NCBI RefSeq assembly: GCF_900635455.1
Contig: NZ_LR134116.1
Span: 1,364,001 to 1,428,000, forward strand
Reading direction: 5' to 3'
Origin: Yersinia intermedia
Lineage (GTDB): Bacteria; Pseudomonadota; Gammaproteobacteria; Enterobacterales; Enterobacteriaceae
DNA length: 64,000 nucleotides
The notes under the pieces are model-generated. The model saw only the letters and a list, made by a program, of their open reading frames with translations, ran no database searches and was not told the DNA's origin. Both the position numbers and the translations under genes were made by a program. Shown piece after piece: positions 29,893-43,748 of the stretch (the first letter of the stretch is position 1; each line of letters opens with the position of its first letter).

Positions 29893-29906
29893 ATGATGCA
29901 AATCAA
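29893..29906 (-). promoter_or_regulatory. FNR site upstream of the dms operon
   Basis: On the minus strand TTGAT-TTGC-ATCAT matches the FNR consensus TTGATnnnnATCAA at 9 of 10 positions. It is about 100 bp before the dmsA start. Anaerobic activation fits the operon. Confidence 0.75.
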
Positions 29907-30300
29907 TTAAGGCGATATAACGGAAATATAGCGCTGTTTTTTGTGAGTTTGCCAAAGGTTATTAATGATTTAATGAAAGGTATTAACCATTTACTATACA
30001 TATACGTAATATACTTATATAAATTTGGCTGTCGTAATAAAGAATCAATCTCAAATGAAAGTATGTTGTTATTATTCTCATTTTTTGTGATGTTAATTTA
30101 ATTTATCTTTATAATCTTAAGAAAAGTCTCAATAAAATCGCTGCTGTTTTTTCTATTGTTTTTTATCACGATAACGCGAATTTTAGGTGGTATTAACACA
30201 AGCTAAATAATGGCTTAAACGAGGTGGTGATCTATTTTTTATGACAAGAGGAGATCTACATCACGATTTTTATCACTTGCGGCTTGCAGTAGGGTATTAA
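29907..30300. other. AT-rich intergenic region between dms and bgl
   Basis: Divergent promoters are expected here. An open frame at 29769-30101 (plus) is AT-driven, overlaps the dmsA start and its FNR site, and has no recognisable features. The stretch GGAGATCTACATCACG (about 30250-30265) is a weak CRP-like site for bgl. Confidence 0.4.
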
Positions 30301-30321
30301 CATGTTAATTTAGGGGTAGTT

Positions 30322-30345
30322 GGATTGTTACCGTCAATGGCGGGC

Positions 30346-30352
<7 letters not shown>
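30322..30352 (+). promoter_or_regulatory. RAT antiterminator site 1 of the bgl operon
   Basis: GGATTGTTACCGTCAATGGC and the following GGGCAAAACCT form the ribonucleic antiterminator bound by BglG-type proteins (E. coli bgl has the same GGATTGTTACTG ... GGCAAAACCT frame). It overlaps the 5' arm of the terminator at 30346. Confidence 0.9.
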
Positions 30353-31256
<904 letters not shown>

Positions 31257-31305
31257 ATGACTTAAAAGGGCGGGGTTCTAAGTAGTAACAGAATTTCGCC
31301 AAACT

Positions 31306-31335
31306 GGATTGTTACTGCTTCGGCAGGCAAAACCT
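31306..31335 (+). promoter_or_regulatory. RAT antiterminator site 2, before bglF
   Basis: GGATTGTTACTGCTTCGGCA followed by GGCAAAACCT is a second RAT with the standard bgl sequence. It overlaps the start of the second terminator. Confidence 0.92.
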
Positions 31336-31389
31336 GAATGTACTTGTATCGCTAAGTCGCGATGCGGAGTGCGTTTAGGTTTTTTTTTG
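31329..31389 (+). terminator. Conditional terminator between bglG and bglF
   Basis: AAACCT pairs with AGGTTT after a long branched loop and is followed by a T-run (31379-31388). The left arm overlaps RAT 2. Confidence 0.82.
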
Positions 31390-31410
31390 CCCGAATTTTT
31401 ACCTGTATAA

Positions 31411-33327
<1,917 letters not shown>

Positions 33328-33333
33328 TACTGA

Positions 33334-34746
<1,413 letters not shown>

Positions 34747-34762
34747 TAGAGACGCTTATATT

Positions 34763-34806
34763 TTGCAGTGAGATGAACAGTACTCAACTGTTTTTCCTCA
34801 CTGCAA
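34763..34806 (+). terminator. Two-part stem-loop between bglB and the porin gene
   Basis: TTGCAGTGAG pairs perfectly with CTCACTGCAA. Inside lies AACAGT-ACTCA-ACTGTT followed by a short T-run (34791-34795). The inner part can act as an intrinsic terminator; the outer stem competes with or stabilises it. It would lower porin expression relative to bglB. Confidence 0.55.
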
Positions 34807-34877
34807 CACGACTTATTTGGAGAGAAGCACCGAGTATTTATTATTAGATGTGCGAATTATTCTAAAAAGGGAAAATA

Positions 34878-36299
34878 ATGAAACCAACTTTATATCTGAC
34901 TCGTCAGATGAATTCTGCTGCATTTTATTTGCTGGCCTCTACCATTTTATTTTCATCATCGGCACTAAGCGAAGATTTAACGGGAAGTGGCGAATATGTC
35001 GAGCAATCAACGCCGGAGTGGCAGGGGATCGCATTAGGTTTTGAACCGCAGCAAACGGGGCTGCTAGGCGATATGTTAGGCATTCGCCCTATTTTATCGG
35101 AGCACGGTTTTAATTATTCACTCGCTTACTTGAGTCAATTATCATATAACGCGGGGGGCGGCTATAATCATGATAAACAAGCTTCTTATATTGATCAGTT
35201 TTCACTGACTTTTCAGCAGGACCTTGAGTTATATACGGGTATTCCCGATGCGGTAATCGAAGGGAATATTGTTAACCGTAATCATGATAACAACCTAACG
35301 CGGGATCGGTTACAAGATCCTCGGGCGAATATAACCGATTTGTCGCAAGAAAGTTTTGGTGGACAGTCGATTACTCGCTTGGGCTGGTTAACCTTTGCCC
35401 GCAGTTTTGCAGATCAGAAACTGCATTGGCGAATTGGTTTGATGAATAAAGTGCAGGATTTTGACCAAATTATTCCCTGCGATTTTCAAACTCTTGGATT
35501 ATGTGGTGGTAAATCAGCAAACTCGCTGACCTGGTTTAACTGGAACGTCCATTATTGGGGAACCACACTGCAATATAAGCTTACTGATGGTTTAACATTA
35601 AAAGCTGGGGTGATGGAGCAAAATCCTGATGCGCCGAGCCGTGGTAGAGCATGGAGTTGGTCAACCAAGGGCAGCAAAGGCATATTACTGCCGCTTGAAT
35701 TGGAATTAAAAACCAATGCGTTTCAGGATCTACCCGGTATTTATAACCTCGGTGTTCTTTATACCAATGCTGAGCAACGGGATCTTTATAACGGTGTCTC
35801 TGGCGCTCCCGGAGCAACCGACCCAGGTGGTTATCGTTATCATGATAATACCTGGTTCTTTTACAGTGGGTTCAATCAGCAGGTAACAAAACATCAGGAT
35901 GATGCCAGTCGTGGTCTAAGTGTGTTTTACAGCATGTCGTTGGCGGATCAACGGACCAATTACATGCATTACGCTACTTCCGCAGGTATCCGTTATCGCG
36001 GCTTATTTGATAGCCGCCCACAAGATTGGTTGGGATTCGGCGTATCAATGGTCAAACTGAGTGATTATTATAAAGATAATCAACGTTATCTGAATCAAAT
36101 CAATAATGTTTCCGATTATGCTAATCCACGTTACTCTCCAATTCCTGGGCATTCGATTACCGCTGAACTGTATTATCGTTTCCGTGTCACTTCATGGCTG
36201 GAATTACAACCCGACCTACAATATTGGCACTCACCAGCAGGGGTAAACCAAACGCAAGATGCGTGGGTAACCGGATTAAAAACAGTTATTACATTCTAA
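34878..36299 (+). CDS. OprB-family carbohydrate-selective porin
   Basis: A 473-residue outer-membrane beta-barrel with a signal peptide (AFYLLASTILFSSSALS, cleavage near residue 31) and a C-terminal phenylalanine (TVITF) as in outer-membrane proteins. The pattern of GLLGDMLGIRPILSEHGFNYSL followed by alternating aromatic strands fits OprB rather than the LamB-type BglH of the E. coli bgl operon. It most likely lets beta-glucosides through the outer membrane for the adjacent PTS (inference). RBS AAGGGA precedes ATG 34878. Confidence 0.82.
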   Translation: MKPTLYLTRQMNSAAFYLLASTILFSSSALSEDLTGSGEYVEQSTPEWQGIALGFEPQQTGLLGDMLGIRPILSEHGFNYSLAYLSQLSYNAGGGYNHDKQASYIDQFSLTFQQDLELYTGIPDAVIEGNIVNRNHDNNLTRDRLQDPRANITDLSQESFGGQSITRLGWLTFARSFADQKLHWRIGLMNKVQDFDQIIPCDFQTLGLCGGKSANSLTWFNWNVHYWGTTLQYKLTDGLTLKAGVMEQNPDAPSRGRAWSWSTKGSKGILLPLELELKTNAFQDLPGIYNLGVLYTNAEQRDLYNGVSGAPGATDPGGYRYHDNTWFFYSGFNQQVTKHQDDASRGLSVFYSMSLADQRTNYMHYATSAGIRYRGLFDSRPQDWLGFGVSMVKLSDYYKDNQRYLNQINNVSDYANPRYSPIPGHSITAELYYRFRVTSWLELQPDLQYWHSPAGVNQTQDAWVTGLKTVITF

Positions 36300-36331
36300 A
36301 TCGCGGCTGCATTGCCGATAATACGGCTATA

Positions 36332-36357
36332 ACGTGGTGCTTTAACTGGCACCACGT
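36332..36357 (+). terminator. Perfect hairpin after the porin gene
   Basis: ACGTGGTGC pairs with GCACCACGT around an 8-nt loop, 32 bp after the porin stop. No T-run follows. Confidence 0.5.
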
Positions 36358-36408
36358 AAGCTGTTACTCTATTCTCCATCGGGTATTATCTTGCAGGGAA
36401 TCAGCGCG

Positions 36409-36936
36409 ATGTTGAATATGAGAAACAGATTCGATGATAATCACATTTTCGGTGAGAAGAATATTCATGCAGTTTTTGAGCTGAGCTTATTGCTGAAAGC
36501 AATATTGGCTATGATGGAAATTATCGCAGGTATTTTAACCTATTTCGTGACACCGAAATTTTTACTGGATATTCTGCATCGCATCACGCAAGTTGAATTT
36601 ATTGAAGACCGTGGCGATATGGTAGCCAATTATTTACTGCATGCGGCGCAAAATCTCTCTATCAGCAGTCTGCATTTCGCCGCATTTTATCTGCTCATCC
36701 ACGGCGTGGTTAAGTTGTGGGTCATTATTGGCTTATGGCGCAAAAAACTGGGTTATTATCCGGCGGCAATAACCATATTCAGCTTATTCATTATCTATCA
36801 ACTCTATCGTTATACCTTTACTCACTCGGTGCTATTGATCCTGATAACTGCACTGGATGCAGTGGTTATCGCACTGACTTTGCTGGAGTATCGAAGATTA
36901 CGGCATCAGCATAAAGCCCCGAGCAAGCCATACTGA
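36409..36936 (+). CDS. DUF2127 membrane protein
   Basis: A 175-residue inner-membrane protein with four hydrophobic segments. The DUF2127 signature is ELSLLLKAILAMMEIIAG near the N-terminus and LIHGVVKLWVIIGLWRKKLGYYP in the middle. The function is unknown. The start at 36409 follows AGGGAATC; ATG 36418 is an alternative. It lies after the porin and is convergent with yfuC, so it may be the last gene of the bgl operon or independent. Confidence 0.78.
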   Translation: MLNMRNRFDDNHIFGEKNIHAVFELSLLLKAILAMMEIIAGILTYFVTPKFLLDILHRITQVEFIEDRGDMVANYLLHAAQNLSISSLHFAAFYLLIHGVVKLWVIIGLWRKKLGYYPAAITIFSLFIIYQLYRYTFTHSVLLILITALDAVVIALTLLEYRRLRHQHKAPSKPY

Positions 36937-36979
36937 GCAATGAACCAAAAAACCGAGGTGCAATGCCCAGTTAGGTTAC

Positions 36980-38029
36980 TCAGTTAGCAAAAATATGCGC
37001 TTGACCAATAATTGTCAGATCAACCATTAAACCGATACTTATACCTTCGCGGCTGATGGTTTTGACGTCTACCGTTTCATTACTTTCAACAAGATATAAG
37101 GTAAGTGTTGAGATGAAACCCGCAAAATCAATATTGATAACCTTGGCCATACAATGAGTGGTGTAGTGATGATCAGCTGGCAGTGGGGTAATAGTAATTT
37201 GTTCTGGCCGTAACATAATCCGGCTCAAACCATGGCGTTGTTCATCATCAACCCTGACTTTGCCTAGTGCGCAATCAGCCCATCCGGTATCAATATTGGC
37301 GGAAAGAATCAATGTTTCGCCAAGGAACGTTGCCGTTGGTTCATCAACCGGCCGCAGATAAAGTTCTTGTGGCGGGCCAACATGCGCCAGTTTACCCGCC
37401 CGCATTACCGCGACTTGCGAGGCAAATGATAATGCTTCGGTTTGATCATGCGTCACTAAAATAGAGGCAATATTCGCCTGTGCCAACAGTTCAGCCACCG
37501 CTTTACGCGTTGAGGCGCGCAACGCGGTATCCAGCGCTGAAAAAGGTTCGTCCAACAGCATCAATACCGGCCGCTGTGCTAGCGCTCTGGCGAGAGCGAC
37601 TCGCTGTTGTTGCCCACCCGAAATCTCATGAGGCCAAAGTTGTGATAACCGCCGATCCAATGCGACCATTTCCATCAGCTCATCAACTCGGCGGGCTTTT
37701 TCCTGCTTGGTCCCTTTTAGCCCATAACCAATATTGCCCGCAACGGTAAAGTGGGGGAACAGCGCCCCATCTTGCGGCACAAAACCAATCCCTCTTTTGT
37801 GCGCTGGCACATGGGTTGAATGGTCGAATACCGGATGGCCTTGCAGGATAACTTTACCGTGATCGGGGGTTTCGAACCCGGCAATAATTCGCAGCAACGT
37901 GGTCTTGCCTGAACCGGATGGCCCAACAATCGCGGTGCGACTGCCGGCGGTAACCTGCAAGTTAATTCGATCTAATACGGTAACCGACTGGAAAGACTTA
38001 CCGATTTGCTGAAGTTCAAGCGTGCTCAT
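36980..38029 (-). CDS. yfuC: Fe(III) ABC transporter ATP-binding protein YfuC
   Basis: A 349-residue ATPase of the FbpC type. It has Walker [11 protein letters not shown]-loop VPQDG, signature [15 protein letters not shown], Walker [14 protein letters not shown], and the switch His in [12 protein letters not shown]-terminal TOBE-like domain follows residue 230. It energises iron import through YfuB. Its ATG overlaps the yfuB stop (ATGA), so translation is coupled. The three-gene arrangement, with the binding protein first and ATPase last, matches the Yersinia Yfu system. Confidence 0.92.
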   Translation of the reverse strand: MSTLELQQIGKSFQSVTVLDRINLQVTAGSRTAIVGPSGSGKTTLLRIIAGFETPDHGKVILQGHPVFDHSTHVPAHKRGIGFVPQDGALFPHFTVAGNIGYGLKGTKQEKARRVDELMEMVALDRRLSQLWPHEISGGQQQRVALARALAQRPVLMLLDEPFSALDTALRASTRKAVAELLAQANIASILVTHDQTEALSFASQVAVMRAGKLAHVGPPQELYLRPVDEPTATFLGETLILSANIDTGWADCALGKVRVDDEQRHGLSRIMLRPEQITITPLPADHHYTTHCMAKVINIDFAGFISTLTLYLVESNETVDVKTISREGISIGLMVDLTIIGQAHIFAN

Positions 38030-39612
38030 AATCCTGCCGTACGTTGCGATTGAGAATAAAGAAGCCAGGTTAGTGGTAGAGACAGTGCCACCATCAACAG
38101 TGCATAGGGTGACGCCGCGACATAATCAATTTCACTGGTCAAGGCCCAGAAACCAGTCGCCAGTGTCCGGGTACCGTTCGGGGCCAGTAATAATGTGGCG
38201 GTCAACTCATTGGAGATGGCGAGGAACACCAGCGCCGCTCCGGCAGCGGCACCCGGAGCAGCAAGGCGCATAGTGGTGCTCCATACAGCCTGAGTCGGTG
38301 TTTTGCCCAAGCTGCGGGCCACGTTTTCCAATTCGACGGGGGCGGTCGCAATGCCTGCCCGTAAACTGATTAAGGCGCGTGGGGTAAACATCAATAAATA
38401 AGCTAGCAAAATAGTGAATTCTGTTTGATACAGCGGGCGAGCAACACGGATAGTGATGGTGACCAGCGCCAGCGCGACCACAATACCGGGCAGCGAACTG
38501 GTGACATAATTACAGCCTTCCATCGCACGGTGCAAACGCCCTGGATAACGCACCGATAGCCATGCCATGGGGACGACACACAATGTGATAATAACCGCAC
38601 CGCTCAGTGCTAATGCCAGTGTTTGTTTCAGGGCAGGCAGCAGTTCAGGGTTCAGCCAGACATCAATCCCACCAATATAGAGCCAACGGGCCAGCGTGAT
38701 AAAGGGCACGCCCAGCGAGAGGGTGGTGAGTACCAATGGCAATAGCAGACACAGCAGTGTGATGGCTGTACTCATTGAATACGCAGTCTGACGCCTGGCA
38801 CTGCCGGAGCCGACGCGTGCATAGCGGTTGTAGCCACGGCTGGTGGCTTCGATTAACAGTAGCCCCAGGCAACATAACGCCAGAACCCCTGCTAACATAT
38901 TGGCCGCCGGGCCATTAAACGTGGATTGGAATTGGTCGAAAATAGCGGTGGTAAAAGTATCGAAACGGATCATGGCATACAAGCCATACTCCGCTAATAG
39001 ATGCAGCGCGATCAGTATCGACCCGCCCCATACTGCTAATTTTAGTTGTGGCAGGACCACGCGAAAGAAGACGACTGTTGGGGGGCTACCCAATGATGCT
39101 GCCGCGTCTTCAAGGCCGGGGTCAAGGCGGCGTAATACTGCGGATGCGGGCAGATAAATAAAGGGAAAATAGGCAATCACTGAGATAAACACACCAGCGG
39201 CAAGACCATGCATTGATGGCACCAGGCTAATCCATGCATAACTTTGCACAAAAGCAGGTACGGCTAGCGGTGCAATAGCCAATAGCGACCAAATCCGCCT
39301 GCCGGGCAGGGCTGTGCGCTCGGTCAACCACGCCAATGCAACGCCAATAATGGCGCAAAGAGGTAAGGTAAAAACCACCAGTAGCGCGGTGTTAATTAGC
39401 AACTCGCCCACGCGTGGGCGAAAAACCAATGCTTTGACTGTCGGCCAACCGGTATCAATAGCGATACCAATAACAAACCCTAATGGCAGCAGGGATAGCA
39501 GTGACAGCAAAATCGCGATAGCCACAATCCCGAACCCTGGGCGGTGGTTATACTGCCGTTGGGCTGCCTTACTCAGTGAAACCGATACAATATCGGTGCT
39601 TATATTGGCCAT
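38026..39612 (-). CDS. yfuB: Fe(III) ABC transporter permease YfuB
   Basis: A 528-residue inner-membrane permease with about twelve hydrophobic segments in two similar halves, as in FbpB. Each half carries a cytoplasmic EAA-type loop ([22 protein letters not shown] and [20 protein letters not shown]). The ATG at 39612 (MANISTD) is used; the TTG at 39621 would add three residues. It lies 87 bp after yfuA; an imperfect hairpin (GCCCGTCA with TGGCGGGC) in the gap could reduce expression relative to the binding protein. Confidence 0.92.
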   Translation of the reverse strand: MANISTDIVSVSLSKAAQRQYNHRPGFGIVAIAILLSLLSLLPLGFVIGIAIDTGWPTVKALVFRPRVGELLINTALLVVFTLPLCAIIGVALAWLTERTALPGRRIWSLLAIAPLAVPAFVQSYAWISLVPSMHGLAAGVFISVIAYFPFIYLPASAVLRRLDPGLEDAAASLGSPPTVVFFRVVLPQLKLAVWGGSILIALHLLAEYGLYAMIRFDTFTTAIFDQFQSTFNGPAANMLAGVLALCCLGLLLIEATSRGYNRYARVGSGSARRQTAYSMSTAITLLCLLLPLVLTTLSLGVPFITLARWLYIGGIDVWLNPELLPALKQTLALALSGAVIITLCVVPMAWLSVRYPGRLHRAMEGCNYVTSSLPGIVVALALVTITIRVARPLYQTEFTILLAYLLMFTPRALISLRAGIATAPVELENVARSLGKTPTQAVWSTTMRLAAPGAAAGAALVFLAISNELTATLLLAPNGTRTLATGFWALTSEIDYVAASPYALLMVALSLPLTWLLYSQSQRTAGL

Positions 39613-39699
39613 AATAGTCAAGGCACTCGGCTTGTTAAATGCCCGCCACCATAGCGATGTGACGGGCTAAAAATGTATTCTATCAGCAGGTTGCCCTTA

Positions 39700-40716
39700 T
39701 TACAGCAGGCCGGCTTCGGTCATTAACTCAACCACTTTTTTACTGTTGAGTTTAGATGGCTCAACAGTTGGCGCTTGCAGGTCTTTTAGTGGCACCAATT
39801 TAGGGTTTGAAGCGGCATCAACACTAACGGCATACTCAAATGCTGTGTTGGTTCGCAAGATATCCTGGCCTGATTTGCTGGTGATCCATTTGACGAATTC
39901 TTGCGCTTGTTTCGGGTGTTTACTGGATGCCAGAACACCGCCACCAGAGATACTCACAAATGCGCCAGGATCTTGGTGTTTGAAGTAATGCAGCTTGGTT
40001 TTACCGCTGTTCTCACCTGTTTTTGCCTGATCGACAAAACGATAATAGTGATAGATAACCCCACCATCGATTTGGCCCGCATTCACCGCTTTCATCACGG
40101 TGCTATTACCTTTGTAGGCAGTGAAGTTGGTTTTCATGGCTTTTAGCCATTCCAACGTCGCTTTTTCGCCTTTCAGTTCCAGCATGGCACTGACAATGGC
40201 CTGGAAGTCGGCACCGGAGGGCGAGGCAGCCCAACGGCCTTTCCATTCAGGTTTTGCCAAATCCATAATGGATTTAGGTAATTCGGCTTCGCTAATTTTT
40301 TCCGGGTTATAGACAAACACGGTGCTACGAGCTGCAATACCGGTCCAGCGACCATGTTCAGGGCGATATTCTTTCGCAACCTGTGCCTGTGTGGCGGTAT
40401 CCAGTGGTGAGAACAGTTTAGCGTTATCGACCAGTACCATTGCCGGAGAGTTTTCAGTCAGGAAAACGTCGGCGGGGGATGAGTTGCCCTCCTGAACCAG
40501 TTGATTACCTAATTCGCTGTCGCCGCCATTGCGCAGAGTCACTTTGATGCCGGTATCTTTGGTAAAACCGTCCACCCAGGATTTCACCAGATTTTCGTGT
40601 TGAGCATTATAAATCACGATACCTTCATCATTTGATGCGGCATTGACGGAGAACGCCAGCATCATTGAGGAAGCCAGTAAAGCGACAGGGCCGAAAGAGG
40701 GGAAGCGTAACGTCAT
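39700..40716 (-). CDS. yfuA: Periplasmic Fe(III)-binding protein YfuA
   Basis: A 338-residue FbpA-type solute-binding protein. The signal peptide runs to about NAA (residue 27), and the mature start is SNDEGIVIYNAQHENLV. The tyrosine pair in GGVIYHYYRFVDQ corresponds to the iron-ligating tyrosines of FbpA. The ATG at 40716 gives a normal signal; an upstream start at 40821 would lengthen it by 35 residues and cover the Fur-like box. It is the first gene of yfuABC. Confidence 0.93.
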   Translation of the reverse strand: MTLRFPSFGPVALLASSMMLAFSVNAASNDEGIVIYNAQHENLVKSWVDGFTKDTGIKVTLRNGGDSELGNQLVQEGNSSPADVFLTENSPAMVLVDNAKLFSPLDTATQAQVAKEYRPEHGRWTGIAARSTVFVYNPEKISEAELPKSIMDLAKPEWKGRWAASPSGADFQAIVSAMLELKGEKATLEWLKAMKTNFTAYKGNSTVMKAVNAGQIDGGVIYHYYRFVDQAKTGENSGKTKLHYFKHQDPGAFVSISGGGVLASSKHPKQAQEFVKWITSKSGQDILRTNTAFEYAVSVDAASNPKLVPLKDLQAPTVEPSKLNSKKVVELMTEAGLL

Positions 40717-40805
40717 AAACTGAGATCCTTTTAAAAGCGCAAAGAAGAAGACGATATTGTCAGGCAACCGCAAAACAGAGCAATTGTATAGAAAGAAATT
40801 AACAA

Positions 40806-40820
40806 TGATAGTAAAAATCA
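40806..40820. promoter_or_regulatory. Fur-like box upstream of yfuA
   Basis: TGATAGTAAAAATCA matches 11-12 of the 14 fixed positions of the 7-1-7 Fur consensus (on the minus strand TGATTTTTACTATCA). It is 90 bp upstream of the yfuA start, a sensible place for iron repression. Confidence 0.65.
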
Positions 40821-41030
40821 TTCGCGTTATTTGCTACGAAATGTTTCATTTTCAGCACTATTATTCCTAATTAATAAAGAGTCTTAATATGATCGTGGCC
40901 AGTCAATAGATTTACTGTTCTCATCATTTCCTTATGAAGAACCAAGGGGAATACTGTATTTTCCTGTTTGTTCGTGGCAGACAATGACTTAACATAGCTA
41001 TCACTTTTTTGTATGGTTTATGGGTATTCG

Positions 41031-42110
41031 ATGCGCTACCTGGCTATTATTCTTCCCTTACTTACGTTGCTCTCTGCCTGTAGTAGCAAACCGACACCTC
41101 CTGTTGCTGCCGAGCCATCGGCGGGCCTGATACAGAGCGGTTTCTTGCTTGAGCCGCAACATGTGGGGCATTTGCAAAACGGTGATTTTGCTTATAACGC
41201 CGACACTGCCCGATTTGTTGACAAAATGGTGCGTGAACACGGTTTTGAGCCTCAACAACTGCATGATGTATTGGCCCAAACTAAAAAACTGGATTTTGTT
41301 ATCCGCCTGATGGATAAACAAGCGCCATCGGCAGGCCGCCCTTCCGGCCCTAATGGTGCGTGGAACCGCTATCGCAAACAGTTTATTACCCCTGATAATG
41401 TGCAAAACGGTGTGAACTTCTGGAATCAGCATCAAGAGGCGTTGCAACGCGCCTATGAGGTTTACGGCGTGCCACCGGAGATTATCGTCGGAATCATTGG
41501 GGTTGAGACTCGCTGGGGCCGGGTGATGGGTAAAACGCGCATCATTGATGCCCTGGCAACACTCTCCTTTGCCTATCCACGCCGTGCTGAGTACTTTTCT
41601 GGCGAGCTGGAAACCTTCCTGTTGATGGCTCGTGCGGAGGGTAATGATCCGCTCAGCTTGCGGGGGTCTTATGCTGGAGCGATGGGGTACGGCCAATTTA
41701 TGCCATCGTCATTTAAAAGCTATGCTGTTGATTTTAATGGTAACGGCCACATCAATTTATGGGACCCGGAAGATGCCATCGGCAGTGTTGCCAACTACTT
41801 CAAATCCCATGGCTGGACCAAAGATGCGATGGTCGCGGTGCCCGCTAATGGGCAAGCGCCATACCTTGATAATGGCTTTAAGACGAAATACCCTACCTCG
41901 ACATTATCTGCCGCAGGGCTAAGCCCGTCCGGTTCGTTAGGGGGCTATCAGGAAGCCAGTTTACTGCGCCTGGATGTCGGCACCGGTTATCAGTATTGGT
42001 ACGGGTTACCCAATTTCTACACGATTACCCGCTACAACCACAGCACCCATTACGCGATGGCGGTATGGCAGCTAGGTGAGGCAGTAGGCAGGGCACGTTC
42101 AATACAGTAA
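41031..42110 (+). CDS. MltB-type lytic murein transglycosylase (lipoprotein)
   Basis: A 359-residue outer-membrane lipoprotein. The signal ends in the lipobox LLSAC with Cys17. The catalytic Glu159 lies in GIIGVETRWGRVMG, followed by the MltB motifs ATLSFAYPRRAEYF, GSYAGAMGYGQFMPSSF and YAVDFNGNGHINLWDPEDAIGSVANYF. It cleaves glycan strands to 1,6-anhydro products. It is smaller-insert than SltB proteins and close to MltB, but the genomic position differs from E. coli mltB, so I leave the symbol blank. The ATG at 41031 places the signal correctly. Confidence 0.88.
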   Translation: MRYLAIILPLLTLLSACSSKPTPPVAAEPSAGLIQSGFLLEPQHVGHLQNGDFAYNADTARFVDKMVREHGFEPQQLHDVLAQTKKLDFVIRLMDKQAPSAGRPSGPNGAWNRYRKQFITPDNVQNGVNFWNQHQEALQRAYEVYGVPPEIIVGIIGVETRWGRVMGKTRIIDALATLSFAYPRRAEYFSGELETFLLMARAEGNDPLSLRGSYAGAMGYGQFMPSSFKSYAVDFNGNGHINLWDPEDAIGSVANYFKSHGWTKDAMVAVPANGQAPYLDNGFKTKYPTSTLSAAGLSPSGSLGGYQEASLLRLDVGTGYQYWYGLPNFYTITRYNHSTHYAMAVWQLGEAVGRARSIQ

Positions 42111-42159
42111 ATGGTGAGTGAAAGGCGTTGCCGGCGGTTAGCGCTGTTATGGCAAGCAG

Positions 42160-42196
42160 TAAAAGGGCCACATGTTACGATGCGGCCCTTTCTATT
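42160..42196. terminator. Terminator between mltB-like gene and permease
   Basis: AAAGGGCC pairs with GGCCCTTT around a 14-nt loop, with T-rich sequence after it on the plus strand. It lies between convergent genes and may serve both. Confidence 0.6.
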
Positions 42197-42217
42197 TCTA
42201 TTAGTGGTTGGTGCTTA

Positions 42218-43558
42218 TTACAACAGGTGTGAAATATCATCTGGATTAACGGATGGCGGCGATTTACGCCAGCCGCGAGTCAGCCACAACAAGTAGATAA
42301 AGCCTGCCAATAGCCACAATAAGCCGACTTCAAGCGCCCGTTGCTCAAGGTGAACCCACAGCCACACCGACATGACGAATCCCATCATGGGTAATAGCCC
42401 GTACTTAAACATAGCCGCAGTACCGCGGCGTTTCTCATTGATAATAAAATGCTTTATCACACTCAAATTAACAAAGGTGAAGGCACCGAGGGCACCAAAG
42501 CTTATCATCGATACCACTAAGTTCAGGTCAAGGAACAGGGCCAGCAGCGAGATGGTGGCAACGAACAAAATGGCCCGCCACGGTGTGTGGAATTTGCGAT
42601 GCAGATGGAAGAACACTTTGCGTGGTAGTACGCCTTCTCGCCCCATGGCATAGAAAATACGTGACACACTGGTCTGCGCGGTCATTGCGGAGGCATAAAC
42701 GCCGGTCAAATAAGTGGCCATAAAGAAGTTATACATCCACTTCCCACCGACATGCTCGGAGATAATCAGGCTGGCGGTATCCTGATGCGGGATCAACGAT
42801 TGCCAGTCGGGATAGGCCAAATGGGCAGCATAGGAAACGGCGATAAAAATAGCACCAGCGCTGATCACCGTAAAGAGTATGGCTCGTGGCAGGGTGCGTT
42901 TGGCGTCGTGCGCCTCTTCGGCCATGGTCGCGATGGCATCAAAACCAAGGAAGGCTAAACAGAGCACTGCCGCACCAGAGAGTAACCCCGACAGGTCACC
43001 AGCGTTCACCAGCAGTGGCTTCATTAACGCTTCCGGGCTTAAATCGGCCTGACTGAAAGAAAGCGCAATAAATAATACGATAAAGACCATCTGTGCTGCG
43101 ATCAGCGAGAAATTAACTGAGGTGAGTAAACGCACACCCAGAATATTAAGCAGACTGACACTGATGATAGACGCAATGATAAATACCGGAGCGGGAATAG
43201 CCGGAAATGCCTCATGCAAGAAAATGCCTAAAACTAAATAATTAAGGATTGGCAGGAACAGATAATCCAAAATTTGCGCCCAACCCACCAGAAAACCGGT
43301 TTTACCGCCAAAACTGCGCTGAACATAGGAATAGGCGGAGCCAGACAGCGGCATGGCGCTGGTCATCCGGCAATAACTGAGGGCGGTAAACAGAATGGTG
43401 GCAACAGTCACCAGATAGGCAACGGGCAAATGCCCCTGACTTAATACAGTCACCTGTCCATAGGTAGTGAATACGCCTAAAGGCACCATATAGGCAAGCC
43501 CGAAAGCGACCAGCGCGGGGGTTTTAAGCACTCTGCGCAACTGAATATTTTGTGGCAT
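42218..43558 (-). CDS. APC-family amino acid/amine permease (PuuP-like)
   Basis: A 446-residue inner-membrane transporter with about twelve hydrophobic segments. It resembles the putrescine permease PuuP (PLGVFTTYGQVTVLSQGHLP, PLSGSAYSYVQRSFGGKTGFLVGW, LDYLFLPILNY, CLAFLGFDAIATMAEE). The real substrate is not certain; an amine or amino acid is likely. It lies downstream of the amidohydrolase gene on the same strand with 190 bp between, so they could be co-transcribed, which hints at a nitrogen compound as common substrate (inference). Confidence 0.82.
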   Translation of the reverse strand: MPQNIQLRRVLKTPALVAFGLAYMVPLGVFTTYGQVTVLSQGHLPVAYLVTVATILFTALSYCRMTSAMPLSGSAYSYVQRSFGGKTGFLVGWAQILDYLFLPILNYLVLGIFLHEAFPAIPAPVFIIASIISVSLLNILGVRLLTSVNFSLIAAQMVFIVLFIALSFSQADLSPEALMKPLLVNAGDLSGLLSGAAVLCLAFLGFDAIATMAEEAHDAKRTLPRAILFTVISAGAIFIAVSYAAHLAYPDWQSLIPHQDTASLIISEHVGGKWMYNFFMATYLTGVYASAMTAQTSVSRIFYAMGREGVLPRKVFFHLHRKFHTPWRAILFVATISLLALFLDLNLVVSMISFGALGAFTFVNLSVIKHFIINEKRRGTAAMFKYGLLPMMGFVMSVWLWVHLEQRALEVGLLWLLAGFIYLLWLTRGWRKSPPSVNPDDISHLL

Positions 43559-43719
43559 TACCGTATCATCTCCTGGTGATAAAAAGCACCGTTACGCTGC
43601 ATTTTTATGCAGCTATAGAACATAAAGGAGCGGATTTTGACATAAGGGTCGCTGTAACGCCAATGACTTCCGTCTTAACCTGATGTTGCCATGCTGAAAT
43701 TTGCGCCAAACAAATGTGT

Positions 43720-43742
43720 CCCCCGCATCACCGACGCGGGGG
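43720..43742. terminator. Perfect hairpin after the amidohydrolase gene
   Basis: CCCCCGC pairs with GCGGGGG around a 9-nt loop just after the amidohydrolase stop (minus strand). No T-run, so termination is uncertain. Confidence 0.45.
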
Positions 43743-43748
43743 AATTGA

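Noticed and set aside
29769..30101. 110-codon plus-strand frame between dms and bgl
   Set aside because: It overlaps the dmsA start and FNR site, is driven by AT-rich sequence and shows no recognisable domain.
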